In this document: positions 26,167 through 35,604 of the stretch, in pieces
How the letters are laid out: every line of letters starts with the position of its first letter
Position numbering within the stretch: position 1 is the first letter of the stretch
Source of the DNA: Halorubrum sp. 2020YC2
GTDB lineage: Archaea; Halobacteriota; Halobacteria; Halobacteriales; Haloferacaceae
Assembly: GCF_018623055.1 (NCBI RefSeq)
Contig: NZ_CP076019.1
Coordinates: 992,001-1,056,000, forward strand
DNA: 64,000 nucleotides
Direction: 5' to 3'
The notes under the pieces: model-generated
Told to the model about the DNA's origin: nothing
Database searches by the model: none
Seen by the model: the letters and a program-made list of their open reading frames with translations, nothing else
Translations under genes and position numbers: made by a program

Positions 26167-26918
26167 TCAGCCGATGTATCGCAGGTCGTCGTCCGGCACG
26201 GCGGGCCCCTCCTGCATCTCGCGGATCTTGCCGACGACCTCCTCCATCTCCTCGGCGCGGTCCTCTAAGCTCTCGTAGTCGACGGCCATGTCGAGGACGG
26301 CCTCCAGGACCTCCAGCACGGCGCGCGCGCTCTTCGGGTCGACGAGGTAGCCGCTCGTCTCGCCCATCAGGCAGGCGGCGTCGAACCCGCGGCGCCCGCC
26401 GAGCCCGAGCACGAGCCCCGAGACGCCGACGATGCCGCCGGCCGGCTCGTCGGCCCGGAACTCCACGCCGGCCGCTTCGAGGTCGTCGACGAGGGCGCCG
26501 TCGGAGACGGCGCCGAGGACGGTGTACTCCTCGACGAGTTCGCCGGTCGGGACGCCGCCGAGCGCGAACGCCCGCTCGGCGCCGAACTCCGCCGCGACGT
26601 CGAGGAACGTCGAGGTGAGCCTGTAGTGGCCGGCGTTCGACCCGGCCTGGTGGTCCCCGGTCAACACGAGCAGGTCGGCGCCGTCGGTCTCGACGGCGTG
26701 GAACTCGGCGCAGGTCAGCTCCGCGACCCCCCGTCGTCGACGCTCACCTGCGGCGGGAACTCCGTGGCGTACACCCGGCGAACCAGTTCGCCGTCGAACT
26801 CTTCTAACAGGTGTTCGGCCGCGAGCTTCCCCACGTGGCCGACGCCCGGCAGCCCCTCGATCAACACCGGGTCCGTGAGCTCCGGCGTCGCGACCTCGTC
26901 GATCTCGATATCCTCCAT
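26167..26918 (-). pseudogene. PAC2-family proteasome assembly chaperone, frameshifted
   Basis: Two minus-strand pieces of one PAC2 protein. The start piece (26715-26918, MEDIEIDEVATPELTDPVLI, with LPGVGHVGKLAAEHLL) stops at VDDGGSRS; the rest (26167-26667 frame) continues GDHQAGSNAGHYRLTSTFLD, with GLGGRRGFDAACLMGETSG. The frames differ by one base: 752 nt from start to stop, one short of 251 codons. A run of six C at 26727-26732 is the break; one more base there would read through as VSVDDGGVAELTCAEF. This is the last gene of the Nop10/aIF2-alpha operon. A homopolymer sequencing error, real inactivation or slippage are all possible. Confidence 0.85.
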
Positions 26919-27058
26919 ACCGTACCCGTCGGGGCGGCGGTCACAAGAGCGTGGCTATTCCGGTGGCTCGCGTGGGTACCCGACAACCACGCCGGCGGCT
27001 CGCGTGGCCCGTCGACACCCGACAACCACGCCGCCGGCCCGGCCGGCGCGTCGGCGCC

Positions 27059-27241
27059 TCACTCCGAGTCGCGCCGCCGCGCGCGCCGGCGGTACTCGCC
27101 GTACGGGTCCTCCGGCCCGAACGGGGCCGGCGCGCTGTTCTCGGTCGGCCCGTCGCACGCCGGACAGCGGTCGCCCAGCGCGTACACCGGCCGGTCGTGA
27201 ACGGCCTCCCAGTTCGCGCAGACGCGGATGTCCGATTTCAC
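27059..27241 (-). CDS. nop10: H/ACA RNP component Nop10
   Basis: A 60-residue Nop10, the small zinc-containing core protein of archaeal H/ACA particles, which guide pseudouridylation of rRNA and assist tRNA modification. It shows MKSDIRVCANWEAVHDRPVY, CPACDG and the conserved ending NSAPAPFGPEDPYGEYRR. The GTG start is at 27241. It follows aIF2-alpha on the same strand with a 32-nt gap, the usual archaeal order. The C-terminus is arginine-rich. Confidence 0.93.
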   Translation of the reverse strand: MKSDIRVCANWEAVHDRPVYALGDRCPACDGPTENSAPAPFGPEDPYGEYRRRARRRDSE

Positions 27242-27273
27242 GATAAAAGGCGTGTCGCGGGTCGAATCGCGGG

Positions 27274-28074
27274 TTACTCGTCGTCTTCGCGCCGTTCGCG
27301 GTGGAACTCGCCGGCGCCGCCCGCGGCCTCGATAGACTCGCGGGCGCGGTCGGCGGCGGACTCCAGTTGCGCCTCGGCCGTCTTGTAGTTCGGCGCGCGG
27401 ACCTTGATGCGGTACTCGGGCGAGCCGACGTAGCCGACGTCGAGTTCGACGCCGTCCGGAATCTCGCCGTTCCCCTCGGCGACCGCGAGCGCGTCGCGCA
27501 CGTCGTCGACGCCGTCTGGGGCCGCCGACTCGAGGTCGACGTAGCCCGTCACGTCGACGTACGGGACGGAGACGTTGTCGCGGGCGGCCGTGACGATCTC
27601 GTCGACGGTCTCGTCGTCGACGTCGACGTCTTCGAGCGCCTCGTCGCCGCTGATCGCGGCCGCCTCGAAGGCGTCGTAGAGGCTCTCGTACTCGACGAGG
27701 AGGGCGTTCGCGACCGCGGTGTAGCGGTCGTCGTCCACGTCCTCCCCGAGCGCGATGAGCATCCAGTTGTCGGCCTTCTGGGCGTTCTTCCAGTCCTGGA
27801 TCGTCTCCTTGCGCTGGTGCTCGTTGACGTCTTTGATCGAGAGGTCGATCTGGTTCGACGACTCGTCGATCTCCAACACCTTCGCGACCACCGTCTGTCC
27901 CTCGCGGACGTGGTCGCGAACGTTCTTGATCCAGCCGGAGGCGACCTCGCTGATGTGGCAGAGGCCGCGCTTGTCCTCGTACTCGTCGAGGTCGACGAAC
28001 ACGCCGAAGTCGGCTATCTCGTCGACGTCGCCGACCACTAACTCGCCGGGTTCGGGCCAGCCGCTGTACTTCAT
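27274..28074 (-). CDS. eif2a: Translation initiation factor aIF2, alpha subunit
   Basis: A 266-residue aIF2-alpha. It has an N-terminal S1 RNA-binding domain (residues 1-85, [21 protein letters not shown] and IDLSIKDV), a helical middle domain ([13 protein letters not shown]) and a C-terminal alpha-beta domain ([19 protein letters not shown]). With beta and gamma it carries initiator Met-tRNA to the ribosome. The tail is charged. It lies in the conserved L44e-S27e-aIF2alpha-Nop10 run; the S27e stop is 18 nt upstream. Confidence 0.97.
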   Translation of the reverse strand: MKYSGWPEPGELVVGDVDEIADFGVFVDLDEYEDKRGLCHISEVASGWIKNVRDHVREGQTVVAKVLEIDESSNQIDLSIKDVNEHQRKETIQDWKNAQKADNWMLIALGEDVDDDRYTAVANALLVEYESLYDAFEAAAISGDEALEDVDVDDETVDEIVTAARDNVSVPYVDVTGYVDLESAAPDGVDDVRDALAVAEGNGEIPDGVELDVGYVGSPEYRIKVRAPNYKTAEAQLESAADRARESIEAAGGAGEFHRERREDDE

Positions 28075-28092
28075 GACGGAGCGGTGAGGCGG

Positions 28093-28266
28093 TTACCGCG
28101 CCTCAACGGTTTCGACGATTTCGCCGTGAAGCTCCGCCTCCCCGCCGGTGGGGGTCGCGAGGGTCGTGCCGCAGACCGCACACGACACCGTCGAGGAGGC
28201 CTTGCCGAAGACGACCTGTTCGTTCTCGCAGTCGCCGCAGGCGACGCGGTGGAAGTCTCCCGCCAT
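28093..28266 (-). CDS. rps27e: 30S ribosomal protein S27e
   Basis: A 57-residue zinc-ribbon ribosomal protein with Cys10, Cys13, Cys29 and Cys32 (ACGDCENEQVVFGKASSTV and CAVCGTTLA). The ATG at 28266 follows the L44e stop codon by 2 nt, so translation is probably coupled. The length matches archaeal S27e. Confidence 0.97.
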   Translation of the reverse strand: MAGDFHRVACGDCENEQVVFGKASSTVSCAVCGTTLATPTGGEAELHGEIVETVEAR

Positions 28267-28268
28267 GA

Positions 28269-28550
28269 TTACTCCTGGAACGTGAGACGGCCGGCGCGCC
28301 ATCCCTCGCGCATGTGGGCCTTCCCGCAGTCGCCGCAGCGGTACTTCAGGTGGGTCTTCTTGGTCGGCTTGTCGCCACCGGGCACCTTCGAGTACCCGCC
28401 GGCGTTGCCGATCGTCGCGAGCGCGCGGCGCCGCTGCCGAGCGTCGCGTTTCATTCCGGTCGCGCGACCCGATCGAACCTTCTCCACCTCGTGCTCGTGG
28501 TGGGAGTCACAGTGGGGGCAGTACGTGTTGAAGCGGCGTGGCATTTCCAT
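28269..28550 (-). CDS. rpl44e: 50S ribosomal protein L44e
   Basis: A 93-residue L44e with two zinc half-sites, Cys11/Cys14 (YCPHCD) and Cys72/Cys75 (RCGDCG), and the basic loop [16 protein letters not shown]. Met3 is an alternative start, since [12 protein letters not shown] is the conserved beginning. It is the first gene of the translation operon that runs to PAC2; a GTTTTAAGC promoter-like box is about 36-45 nt upstream. Confidence 0.96.
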   Translation of the reverse strand: MEMPRRFNTYCPHCDSHHEHEVEKVRSGRATGMKRDARQRRRALATIGNAGGYSKVPGGDKPTKKTHLKYRCGDCGKAHMREGWRAGRLTFQE

Positions 28551-28585
28551 GGATATCGACCTTGAGACGCGGTTCGTCGCGGACG

Positions 28586-28594
28586 CTTAAAACG
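28586..28594 (-). promoter_or_regulatory. Promoter box of the L44e-S27e-aIF2alpha-Nop10-PAC2 operon
   Basis: The minus strand reads CGTTTTAAG, about 36-44 nt before the L44e ATG, implying a short leader. Confidence 0.45.
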
Positions 28595-28667
28595 GGTTTG
28601 GTCTGGGGCGCCCGCGGGAAGGAGGCGTTCCCCGTCGCTCCCGCTCTCGCGGCTTCGTCCCCGCTGC

Positions 28668-29336
28668 TCAGCCCTCCCACTCCGCGACGGCCCGCACCGG
28701 CGACCCGTCCCCGTCACGTAGCCGGAACGGGAAGGCGTACAGCCGGAACCGCGCGGGGAGGTCGTCGAGGCCGCACAGGTTCTCGACGATCGGGAGCGAA
28801 CTACCCAAGAGCACGTCGTGGGCGGGCGTTCCGGCCGGTTCGTCGTCGTCCTCTCTTAGCCCGCCGCCCGCGGTCGGCGTCGGGTCCGGCCCGAACGTAT
28901 CGAGGCCGATCCCGGCACCCGCCGCCCGGCAGCGCTCGGCGGCCGCCGGAGTCAGGTGCGGGTGATCGCGGTACCGGTCGCTACCCCAGCGCGAGGCCCA
29001 GCCGGTCCGGAGGACGAGGAGGTCGACCTCGGCGTCGACGTCGCTCGGGCCGGGGAGCGCCTCGGGTTCGATCGCTTCCCGCGGCTCCAGCGGTCGGAGG
29101 TCGACGAGCCGGGCCTCGAACGCGAACCGCCCGACCGCCTGCTCGTCGATCGTTTCCCCGTCGGGAAGCGTGTGCCGTGCCGCGTCGACGTGCGTTCCGG
29201 CGTGGGTCCCGGTCCGGAGTTCGCTCGTCGCGTAGCCGTCGGCCTCGTGAGTCGCGTCGGGCGCGAGCGTCACCTCCGGGTCGCCGGGGTAGGTCGGCAT
29301 GCCCGTCTCGATCGGTCGCGAGAGGTCGCGGAACAC
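28668..29336 (-). CDS. Cyclase-family metal-dependent hydrolase (kynurenine formamidase-like)
   Basis: A 222-residue protein of the cyclase/KynB fold. The metal motif HAGTHVDAARH (about 45-55) corresponds to HxGTHxDxPxH with alanine in place of the usual proline, and FRDLSRPIETGMPTYPGDPE begins the protein. A GTG at 29336 is the start: it lies about 27 nt after a CTTAAC box and keeps the conserved RDLSRPIETG segment that an internal ATG (29300) would drop. Known members hydrolyse N-formyl-kynurenine or isatin; no tryptophan genes are nearby, so the substrate is open. Confidence 0.85.
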   Translation of the reverse strand: MFRDLSRPIETGMPTYPGDPEVTLAPDATHEADGYATSELRTGTHAGTHVDAARHTLPDGETIDEQAVGRFAFEARLVDLRPLEPREAIEPEALPGPSDVDAEVDLLVLRTGWASRWGSDRYRDHPHLTPAAAERCRAAGAGIGLDTFGPDPTPTAGGGLREDDDEPAGTPAHDVLLGSSLPIVENLCGLDDLPARFRLYAFPFRLRDGDGSPVRAVAEWEG

Positions 29337-29507
29337 GGCCGGCGGTCGGACCGCGTCGCGGTTAAGTCGGTCGCCGTCGCTCGTCCGGCGGTCCGGCGAA
29401 GCCGTCTCCCCGCCGCCCGCCCGGCGATGCGGCGAGGCCGTCCTCCCGTCGCCCGCCGAGGTTCCGCGGCCCGAACGTATTTGCTGCGCCCGCCGCTGGG
29501 TGCGTTC

Positions 29508-31661
29508 ATGTCGGAACTGCCGCTGGACGCGTACTACGACCTGACGCAGATAGGCGAGGTCGCCGTCTCCCCGGCCGGCGACCGCGTCGCCTTCACCGCG
29601 ACCGAGCACGATCAGGCCGCCGACGAGGCGGTCTCCTCGCTGTTCGTCGCCCCGACGGACGGCTCCCGCGAGCCGCACCGCCTGACGAGCGCGTCGGGCG
29701 CCTCCGCGCCGACGTGGGGCCCGGACGGCGACCGTCTCGCGTTCGTGGCCGCCCGCGAGCGCGACGCCGAGCGACGAGTCGGCTGGCGCGACCGAGACGA
29801 GGACGAGGCCGACGGGGAGGAAACGGAGAGCGAAGGCGACGAGGGCGACGACGAGGCGGAGGCTGCCGAAGGCGAGGCGGCCGACGACGAGCCCCTCGGA
29901 AGCGGCGACGAGGAGCCGAAGCCGCAGGTGTGGGTGTTCGACCTCGCCCTCGGCGGCGACGCCCGGCAGGTCACCGAGCGCGACGAGGGCGTCGCCGGCT
30001 TCGACTGGGCGCCCGACGGCGACCGACTGGTGATCGAGTCCCGGGACCCGACCGACGAGGAGTCCGAGTACCTCGATCAGGTGCGCGAGGAGGGCGGCCC
30101 CATCGAGACGACCCGGCTCCAGCACAAGGTGAACGGCGCGGGCTGGACCGACGACGTGACGCGGTACCTCTTCGTCGTCGACCTCGACGACCCCGAGAGC
30201 GACCCGCGACGGCTCGACGACGCGTACGGCGGCGGCGCCTTCGAGGACCTCGCCGGCATGGACCCCGCGTGGGGGCCCGACGGCCGGATCGCGTTCACGT
30301 CCTGCCGGCTCGACCGCCCGGACGACACGACCGTCCGCGACCTGTACGCCGTCTCGCCCGACGGCGGCGACGCGGAGCGGCTCACGGGCGGCGACCTCTC
30401 CCACGGCGCGCCGGCGTGGCGCCCGGACGGCGACGAGATAGCGACCGTCGCGAGCGACCCCGACGACCCGCCGGCCCCGGCGGAGGTGTACCTCGTGAGC
30501 GAGAGCGGCGGCGAGGTCGCTTCGCTCACCGCCGACCTCGACCGGACGGTCGCCCGCGGCGGGGAGCCGATGTGGGTCGACGGCGCGATATACGTCCGAA
30601 TCGCGGACGAGAGCAGCACCCGCTTGGCCCGCGTCGAGACCGACGGAACCGTCGAGCGCGCCTTCGAGGCGCAGGGCCGCGACCGCGCGATGGCCGGCTT
30701 CGACGTGGCCGACGGCGGGTCGACGGCGGTGACGGTCCTGTCGGAGCCGGAGGACGGGAGCGACCTCTACGCGGTCGACGTCGCTGACCTCGACGCCACG
30801 GGTGAACCGGAGTCCTTCCGGCGGCTCACCCGCGTCAACGAGTCGCTCGTCGACGAGTTTTCGATGCCGACCGCCGAGCGCGTCAGTTGGGAGTCCGACG
30901 GCTGGACGCTCGACGGCGTGTGCTACCACGACCCCGAGGTCGACCCCGCGGACGGCGACCACCCGCTGGTGGTGGCGATCCACGGCGGCCCGATGTCGTA
31001 CGACGAGCCGGTGTTCAGCTTCGGGCACGCCGCCCTGACGAGCCGCGGGTACCTCGTCTTCCGCCCGAACTACCGCGGCGGGACCTCCCGGGGCCGCGAG
31101 TTCACCGCGGAGCTGACCGGGAAGTGGGGGACCGCCGAGGTCGACGACATCGCGGCCGGCGTCGAGTCGCTCGCGGACCGCGGCTGGGTCGACCCCGACC
31201 GCGTGTTCGGCCACGGCTTCTCGTACGGCGGCATCGCGCAGGGGTTCCTCGTCACCCAGGAGCCGGACCTGTTCGCCGCCGCGGCGCCGGAGCACGGCAT
31301 CTACGACCTCCGGTCGGCGTTCGGGACGGACGACACCCACGTCTGGCTGGAGGCGGAGTTCGGGCTCCCGTGGGAGAACCCCGAGGCGTACGACGCGTCG
31401 ACGGCGGTCCTCGACGCCGGGAACATCGAGACGCCGCTGCTCGTGATGGCCGGCGGCGAGGACTGGCGGTGCCCCTCCTCGCAGTCGGAGCAGCTGTACG
31501 TCGCCGCCCGCAAGCAGGGGGTCGACGCCGAACTGGTCGTCTACCCGGACGAACACCACAACATCGGTGACCCCGACCGCGCGATCCACCGGCTAGAGAA
31601 GATCCTCGACTGGTACGAGACCCACGACCCGGCGGTCGAGGCCGAAGCAGACGAGGAGTGA
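29508..31661 (+). CDS. S9-family serine peptidase (acylaminoacyl-peptidase-like)
   Basis: A 717-residue prolyl-oligopeptidase family enzyme. The N-terminal propeller has repeated blade motifs (WGPDGDRLAFVAARE, WAPDGDRLVIES, WRPDGDEIATVAS). The alpha/beta-hydrolase domain begins near 470 (PLVVAIHGGPMSYDE), with the nucleophile Ser about 572 in GHGFSYGGIAQGF, Asp about 651 (GGEDWRCP) and His about 683 (DEHHNIGDP). A long acidic insert (about 85-145) interrupts the propeller, a halophilic feature. It probably degrades peptides in the cytoplasm; no signal peptide. A GTATTTGC box precedes the ATG by about 27 nt. Confidence 0.93.
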   Translation: MSELPLDAYYDLTQIGEVAVSPAGDRVAFTATEHDQAADEAVSSLFVAPTDGSREPHRLTSASGASAPTWGPDGDRLAFVAARERDAERRVGWRDRDEDEADGEETESEGDEGDDEAEAAEGEAADDEPLGSGDEEPKPQVWVFDLALGGDARQVTERDEGVAGFDWAPDGDRLVIESRDPTDEESEYLDQVREEGGPIETTRLQHKVNGAGWTDDVTRYLFVVDLDDPESDPRRLDDAYGGGAFEDLAGMDPAWGPDGRIAFTSCRLDRPDDTTVRDLYAVSPDGGDAERLTGGDLSHGAPAWRPDGDEIATVASDPDDPPAPAEVYLVSESGGEVASLTADLDRTVARGGEPMWVDGAIYVRIADESSTRLARVETDGTVERAFEAQGRDRAMAGFDVADGGSTAVTVLSEPEDGSDLYAVDVADLDATGEPESFRRLTRVNESLVDEFSMPTAERVSWESDGWTLDGVCYHDPEVDPADGDHPLVVAIHGGPMSYDEPVFSFGHAALTSRGYLVFRPNYRGGTSRGREFTAELTGKWGTAEVDDIAAGVESLADRGWVDPDRVFGHGFSYGGIAQGFLVTQEPDLFAAAAPEHGIYDLRSAFGTDDTHVWLEAEFGLPWENPEAYDASTAVLDAGNIETPLLVMAGGEDWRCPSSQSEQLYVAARKQGVDAELVVYPDEHHNIGDPDRAIHRLEKILDWYETHDPAVEAEADEE

Positions 31662-31704
31662 GTCGGTCGAGCGGGGTCCGGTAGGGCCCCCGCCATTACC
31701 GCTC

Positions 31705-32091
31705 TCAGTGCTCGACGAACTCCACGAGCACGCCGCCCGTCGACCGCGGGTGACAGAACGCCACCTCGTGGCCCCACGCGCCGGGGCGCGGCCCCTCGTC
31801 GACGAGGTCGATCCCGAGGTCGCGCGCGTGGTCGAGCGCGGCCGGGAGGTCGTCGACCGCGAGCGCGACGTGGTGAACGCCGGGCCCCTCGCGGTCGAGG
31901 TAGTCGGCTATCGTCCCGCCCGCGTCCGGTTCGAGCAGCTCGAAGTAGCCGCCCCCGTCGAGTTCGAGGAAGACGATCCGCATGTCGTCGAACGTCTCCT
32001 CGTGGGCGACCGGTGCGTCGAGCAGACCGCCGAACAGGTCGGCCAAGGCGGTGGCGTCGCGCGTGGCGACGCCGACGTGGTCGAAGCGCAT
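31705..32091 (-). CDS. mce: Methylmalonyl-CoA epimerase
   Basis: A 128-residue VOC-fold epimerase that interconverts (S)- and (R)-methylmalonyl-CoA. It shows FDHVGVATRDATALADLFGGLL, YFELLEPDA, GVHHVALAVDD and HPRSTGGVLVEFVEH, matching the family end to end. The mutase large subunit is 1.6 kb away (33725-35398), so this region handles propionyl-CoA breakdown or its reverse. Confidence 0.94.
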   Translation of the reverse strand: MRFDHVGVATRDATALADLFGGLLDAPVAHEETFDDMRIVFLELDGGGYFELLEPDAGGTIADYLDREGPGVHHVALAVDDLPAALDHARDLGIDLVDEGPRPGAWGHEVAFCHPRSTGGVLVEFVEH

Positions 32092-32322
32092 GCCCGAGCG
32101 TACGAGCGTCCGCGACTTATAACGGGCGACGCTCCGGGGAGCGCCGCCGTCGTCGACAGCGAGTTCCCGAAACTAATATGAATTCGAACATATCTTTTTT
32201 CTGGAAATTTCTGAGTAAAATCGCAGTACCTCGACCGCCTCGATCTTGTTTATTTGTTTTGATATTCCGAAACAGAAATGTTGTGTTACAGTTAACCGGG
32301 GCGGCGAGAGCAGACGAAGGGA

Positions 32323-32823
32323 ATGTCTACTGAAGAAGCACACGGCGTACGACACGAGGCCGGGACGACCGGCATCAACGTGATGGACGGCGAGTCCGTC
32401 CTACAGAACCGACACCCCGGATGGGGCCTCTGGTGGAAACACCTCGGCGTCGCGGCCCTGATCCTCCTGTTCAGCCTCGGGGCCGGCCTCGACGGCTTCT
32501 TCGGCGGCCTCGTCGTCGCCGGACTCGTCGTCGGCTACGTCGCGTTCGCCCGGAGCCAGTCCCGGTACATCGTCACCGACGAGCGGGTGAAAAAGGAGGT
32601 CGGCTTCCTGCGGAGCGACACCCGCGAGTACCGCATCTCCGACATTCAGGGCATCGACACCTCCCAGAGCCTCATCGGGCGGCTCCTCGGGCACGGCCAC
32701 ATCGACGTCCGGACGTCCGACGGCACCCACATCCCGTGGGTCGGCGTCCCCGACCACGAGGGCGTCGCGCAGTCGGTCCGGACCCACCAGCGCAAGTACG
32801 ACTCGTCGATGGACCGGAAGTAA
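32323..32823 (+). CDS. PH-domain (bPH2-like) membrane protein
   Basis: A 166-residue protein with two close hydrophobic segments (about 40-75) and a C-terminal bacterial-PH-like domain (SRYIVTDERVKKEVGFLRSD, then IQGIDTSQSLIGRLLGHGHI and RTSDGTHIPWVGVPD). Such proteins are usually membrane-associated and unassigned. About 200 nt of AT-rich DNA precedes it, with a GTTAACC box about 27 nt before the ATG. Confidence 0.82.
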   Translation: MSTEEAHGVRHEAGTTGINVMDGESVLQNRHPGWGLWWKHLGVAALILLFSLGAGLDGFFGGLVVAGLVVGYVAFARSQSRYIVTDERVKKEVGFLRSDTREYRISDIQGIDTSQSLIGRLLGHGHIDVRTSDGTHIPWVGVPDHEGVAQSVRTHQRKYDSSMDRK

Positions 32824-32889
32824 CCGCCCGGATCGCCGCGACCCGAACTTTTGCTTGCGTGCCGGGACAACCGTCGAGCGAGTGAATCC

Positions 32890-33693
32890 GTGAGCGACTC
32901 ACAGACCGACGCGGCGACGGAGCAGATGTCGTCCCGGAACATCCTCGGCTCGCTGCTCGAGACCGGGCTTCACGAGATGAACCGGGAGCGGTCCGGGCTG
33001 CTGTTGTCGGGGCTGTCGGCGGGGCTGGACATTGGGTTCGGCCCGCTGATGATGGCCGTCGTTTTGACCCTCTCACCGGGCGGCTTCGGTGACCTCCCGA
33101 CCGAGCTGCTGTTGGCGAGCGTCTACTCCATCGGCTTCATGTTCGTCATCTTGGGTCGCTCGGAGCTTTTCACCGAGCACACGACGCTGGCGGTGATCCC
33201 CGTGATCGACGGGCAGGCCTCGGTCCGACAGCTGGGGCGGCTCTGGGGGCTCGTGTACGTCGGCAACATCGTCGGCGGACTGCTGTTCACCCTGCTCGTG
33301 ACCCTGCTGATGCCCGAACTCGGCGTCGTCGACCCCGCGTCGTTCGAGACCATCGCGCTGAAGCTCGTCGACCACGACCTCCCGTGGCTGTTCGTCGGCG
33401 GTGTGTTCGCCGGGTGGCTGATGGGGCTGCTGGCGTGGCTCGTGACGGCGGCGCAGGACACGACCGCGCGGATCCTCCTCGTGTTGATCGTCACCGGCAC
33501 GATCGGCCTGCTCCACCTCCCGCACTCGATCGCGGGCAACGTCGAGGTGCTGTTCGGGCTGCTCGTCTCGTCGGCCGTCACCCCGATGGACTACGTCGGG
33601 TTCCTCGTGCTGGCGACGCTCGGCAACGCGTTCGGCGGCGCGGTGTTCGTCGCGCTGCTGAAGTACGGACACGTCGTCCGCGGCGCGAACTGA
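32890..33693 (+). CDS. Formate/nitrite transporter (FNT) family channel
   Basis: A 267-residue membrane protein with six hydrophobic segments and the FNT motif FVILGRSELFTEHTTLAVIP (about 85-105), plus GNAFGGAVFVALLKY at the C-terminus, a repeat half-motif. FNT proteins are pentameric anion channels for formate, nitrite or hydrosulfide. The GTG at 32890 starts VSDSQTDAATEQ, an acidic cytoplasmic head; transport preference is not predictable. Confidence 0.87.
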   Translation: MSDSQTDAATEQMSSRNILGSLLETGLHEMNRERSGLLLSGLSAGLDIGFGPLMMAVVLTLSPGGFGDLPTELLLASVYSIGFMFVILGRSELFTEHTTLAVIPVIDGQASVRQLGRLWGLVYVGNIVGGLLFTLLVTLLMPELGVVDPASFETIALKLVDHDLPWLFVGGVFAGWLMGLLAWLVTAAQDTTARILLVLIVTGTIGLLHLPHSIAGNVEVLFGLLVSSAVTPMDYVGFLVLATLGNAFGGAVFVALLKYGHVVRGAN

Positions 33694-33724
33694 CCCCGTT
33701 CCGCGGACCGGGGTTCCCGACGGC

Positions 33725-35398
33725 CTAGCGACCCGGCTTGTACTCCCCGAACTCGTCGCGGAGCACGTCGGATATCTCCTGAACCGTCGCGTACGCCTTC
33801 ACCGCGTCGACGACGTGGGGCATCACGTTCTCGGTCCCCTGTGCGGCCTCGCGGAGCCCGGCGAGCGCGTCCTCGACCGCGTCGTCGTCGCGGTCGGCCT
33901 TCACCCCGTTCAGGCGCTCCCGCTGGTTCTGCTCTTGGTCGGGGTCGACCTCTTCGAGGTCCATCTCCGGCTCCTCGTCCACCTCGAACTCGTTGACGCC
34001 GACGATGATCCGCTCGCCCTCCTCGATCTCCTGTTGGCGCTCGAAGGCCACGTCCTGGATCTGCCGCTGGACCCAGCCGCTCTCGACGGCCTCCAGCATG
34101 CCGCCGCGGCGGTCGACCTCCTCTAAGATCTCGAACGCCTCCTCCTCGATCCCGTCGGTGAGGCTCTCGACGTAGTACGACCCCGCGAGCGGGTCGATCG
34201 TGTCGGCCGCGCCCGACTCGTGAGCGAGGATCTGCTGGGTGCGCAGCGCGGTGCGGACGGACTTCTCGGTCGGGAGGGCGAGCGCCTCGTCTTTCCCGTT
34301 CGTGTGGAGGCTCTGGGTGCCGCCGAGGACCGCGGCGAGCGCCTGATACGAGACGCGGACGACGTTGTTCTCGATCTGCTGGGCGGTGAGCGTCGAACCG
34401 CCGGTCTGGGTGTGGAACTTCAGCTGCTTCGACTTGGGGTTCTCGGCGCTGAACCGCTCCTCCATGATCTGCGCCCACATCCGGCGGGCGGCGCGGAACT
34501 TCGCGGCCTCCTCGAAGATGTTGTTGTGAGCGTTGAAGAAGAAGGAGAGCTGGGGGGCGAACTCGTCGACGTCGAGTCCGGCGTCGAGCGCGGCCTCGAC
34601 GTACTCGATGCCGTCCCCGAGGGTGAAGGCGATCTCCTGGGCCGCGGTCGAGCCGGCCTCCCGGATGTGGTACCCCGAGATGGAGATGGTGTTGAAGCTG
34701 GGGGTCTCGGCCGCGCAGAACTCGAAGATGTCCGTGATCAGCCGCATCGACTGCTTCGGCGGGTAGATGTAGAGGTTCCGCGCGATGTACTCCTTCATGA
34801 TGTCGTTCTGGATCGTCCCGCGGAGCTGGTCGCGCGGGACCCCCTGCTCGTCGCCCATCGCGACGTACATCGCGAGCAGCACCGCGGCGGGGGCGTTGAT
34901 CGTCATCGACGTGGACACCTCGTCGAGCGGGATGCCGTCGAAGACCGTCTCGAAGTCGTCTAAGGTGTCGATTGCGACGCCCGAGCGCCCCACCTCGCCC
35001 TCGGCCATCGCGGCGTCGGAGTCGTACCCCATCTGGGTCGGGAGGTCGAACGCCATCGACAGCCCGGACGACCCCTCGTCGATGAGGTACTGGAACCGCT
35101 CGTTCGTCTCCGCGGCGGTGCCCATCCCGGCGTACTGGCGCATCGTCCACAGCCGCCCCCGGTGCATCGTCGAGTAGACGCCCCGGGTGTACGGCTCCTC
35201 GCCGGGGTAGCCGAGGTCCTCGCGGTAGTCGGTCTCGACGTCGGCCGGGGTGTAGAGGGGGTCGACCTCCTGCCCCCCGGTGTCGGTGGTGAACGTCTCC
35301 TCTCGCTCGCCGAACCGGTCGACCGTCTCGCCGTAGGTTCCGTCCTCCCACGACTCCTTGGCCTCCCGGATCGCGGCGAGTTCCTCAGGGTCGTACAT
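33725..35398 (-). CDS. Methylmalonyl-CoA mutase, large (catalytic) subunit
   Basis: A 557-residue protein of the MutA/McmA type. It has the catalytic barrel with [16 protein letters not shown] (substrate contacts Tyr and Arg region, about 86-101), [29 protein letters not shown] and [14 protein letters not shown]. The B12-binding domain is not on this chain and not in the window; haloarchaea encode it as a separate small subunit. It converts (R)-methylmalonyl-CoA to succinyl-CoA. A CTGTTAAG box is about 27 nt before the ATG. The epimerase gene is close by. Confidence 0.95.
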   Translation of the reverse strand: MYDPEELAAIREAKESWEDGTYGETVDRFGEREETFTTDTGGQEVDPLYTPADVETDYREDLGYPGEEPYTRGVYSTMHRGRLWTMRQYAGMGTAAETNERFQYLIDEGSSGLSMAFDLPTQMGYDSDAAMAEGEVGRSGVAIDTLDDFETVFDGIPLDEVSTSMTINAPAAVLLAMYVAMGDEQGVPRDQLRGTIQNDIMKEYIARNLYIYPPKQSMRLITDIFEFCAAETPSFNTISISGYHIREAGSTAAQEIAFTLGDGIEYVEAALDAGLDVDEFAPQLSFFFNAHNNIFEEAAKFRAARRMWAQIMEERFSAENPKSKQLKFHTQTGGSTLTAQQIENNVVRVSYQALAAVLGGTQSLHTNGKDEALALPTEKSVRTALRTQQILAHESGAADTIDPLAGSYYVESLTDGIEEEAFEILEEVDRRGGMLEAVESGWVQRQIQDVAFERQQEIEEGERIIVGVNEFEVDEEPEMDLEEVDPDQEQNQRERLNGVKADRDDDAVEDALAGLREAAQGTENVMPHVVDAVKAYATVQEISDVLRDEFGEYKPGR

Positions 35399-35423
35399 TA
35401 TTGAATCGGTCGACCGAGCGGGA

Positions 35424-35430
35424 CTTAACA
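35424..35430 (-). promoter_or_regulatory. Promoter box for methylmalonyl-CoA mutase
   Basis: GTTAAGT on the minus strand lies about 26-32 nt before the ATG at 35398. Confidence 0.5.
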
Positions 35431-35439
35431 GTTTTCAGG

Positions 35440-35528
35440 GGCGGGGCGGTGCGGCGGGTGGGAACGAGTCGATGCGGCGGGCGGGAGCGGGGCGGCGAGC
35501 GGGAGCGGGGCGGTGCGGCGGGCGGGGG
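35440..35528. repeat. GC-rich imperfect repeat tract
   Basis: A G-rich tract between divergent genes made of recurring blocks (GGGGCGGTGCGGCGGG at about 35443 and about 35507, with GCGGGAGCGGGGCG in between). It contains no gene and is low-complexity. Confidence 0.6.
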
Positions 35529-35573
35529 TGTGGCGTCCCGACCGGGGCGCGACGCCGACCAATCCGCCGGTCC

Positions 35574-35582
35574 GATTTAAGT
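35574..35582 (+). promoter_or_regulatory. Promoter box for the O-methyltransferase gene
   Basis: GATTTAAGT lies about 23-31 nt before the ATG at 35605. Confidence 0.5.
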
Positions 35583-35604
35583 GTCGGGCGTCCGACGTGG
35601 CGAT

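Noticed and set aside
28668-31589. Continuous 973-residue minus-strand frame
   Set aside because: Only the 222-residue end (cyclase) has motifs; the rest is antisense to the S9 peptidase.
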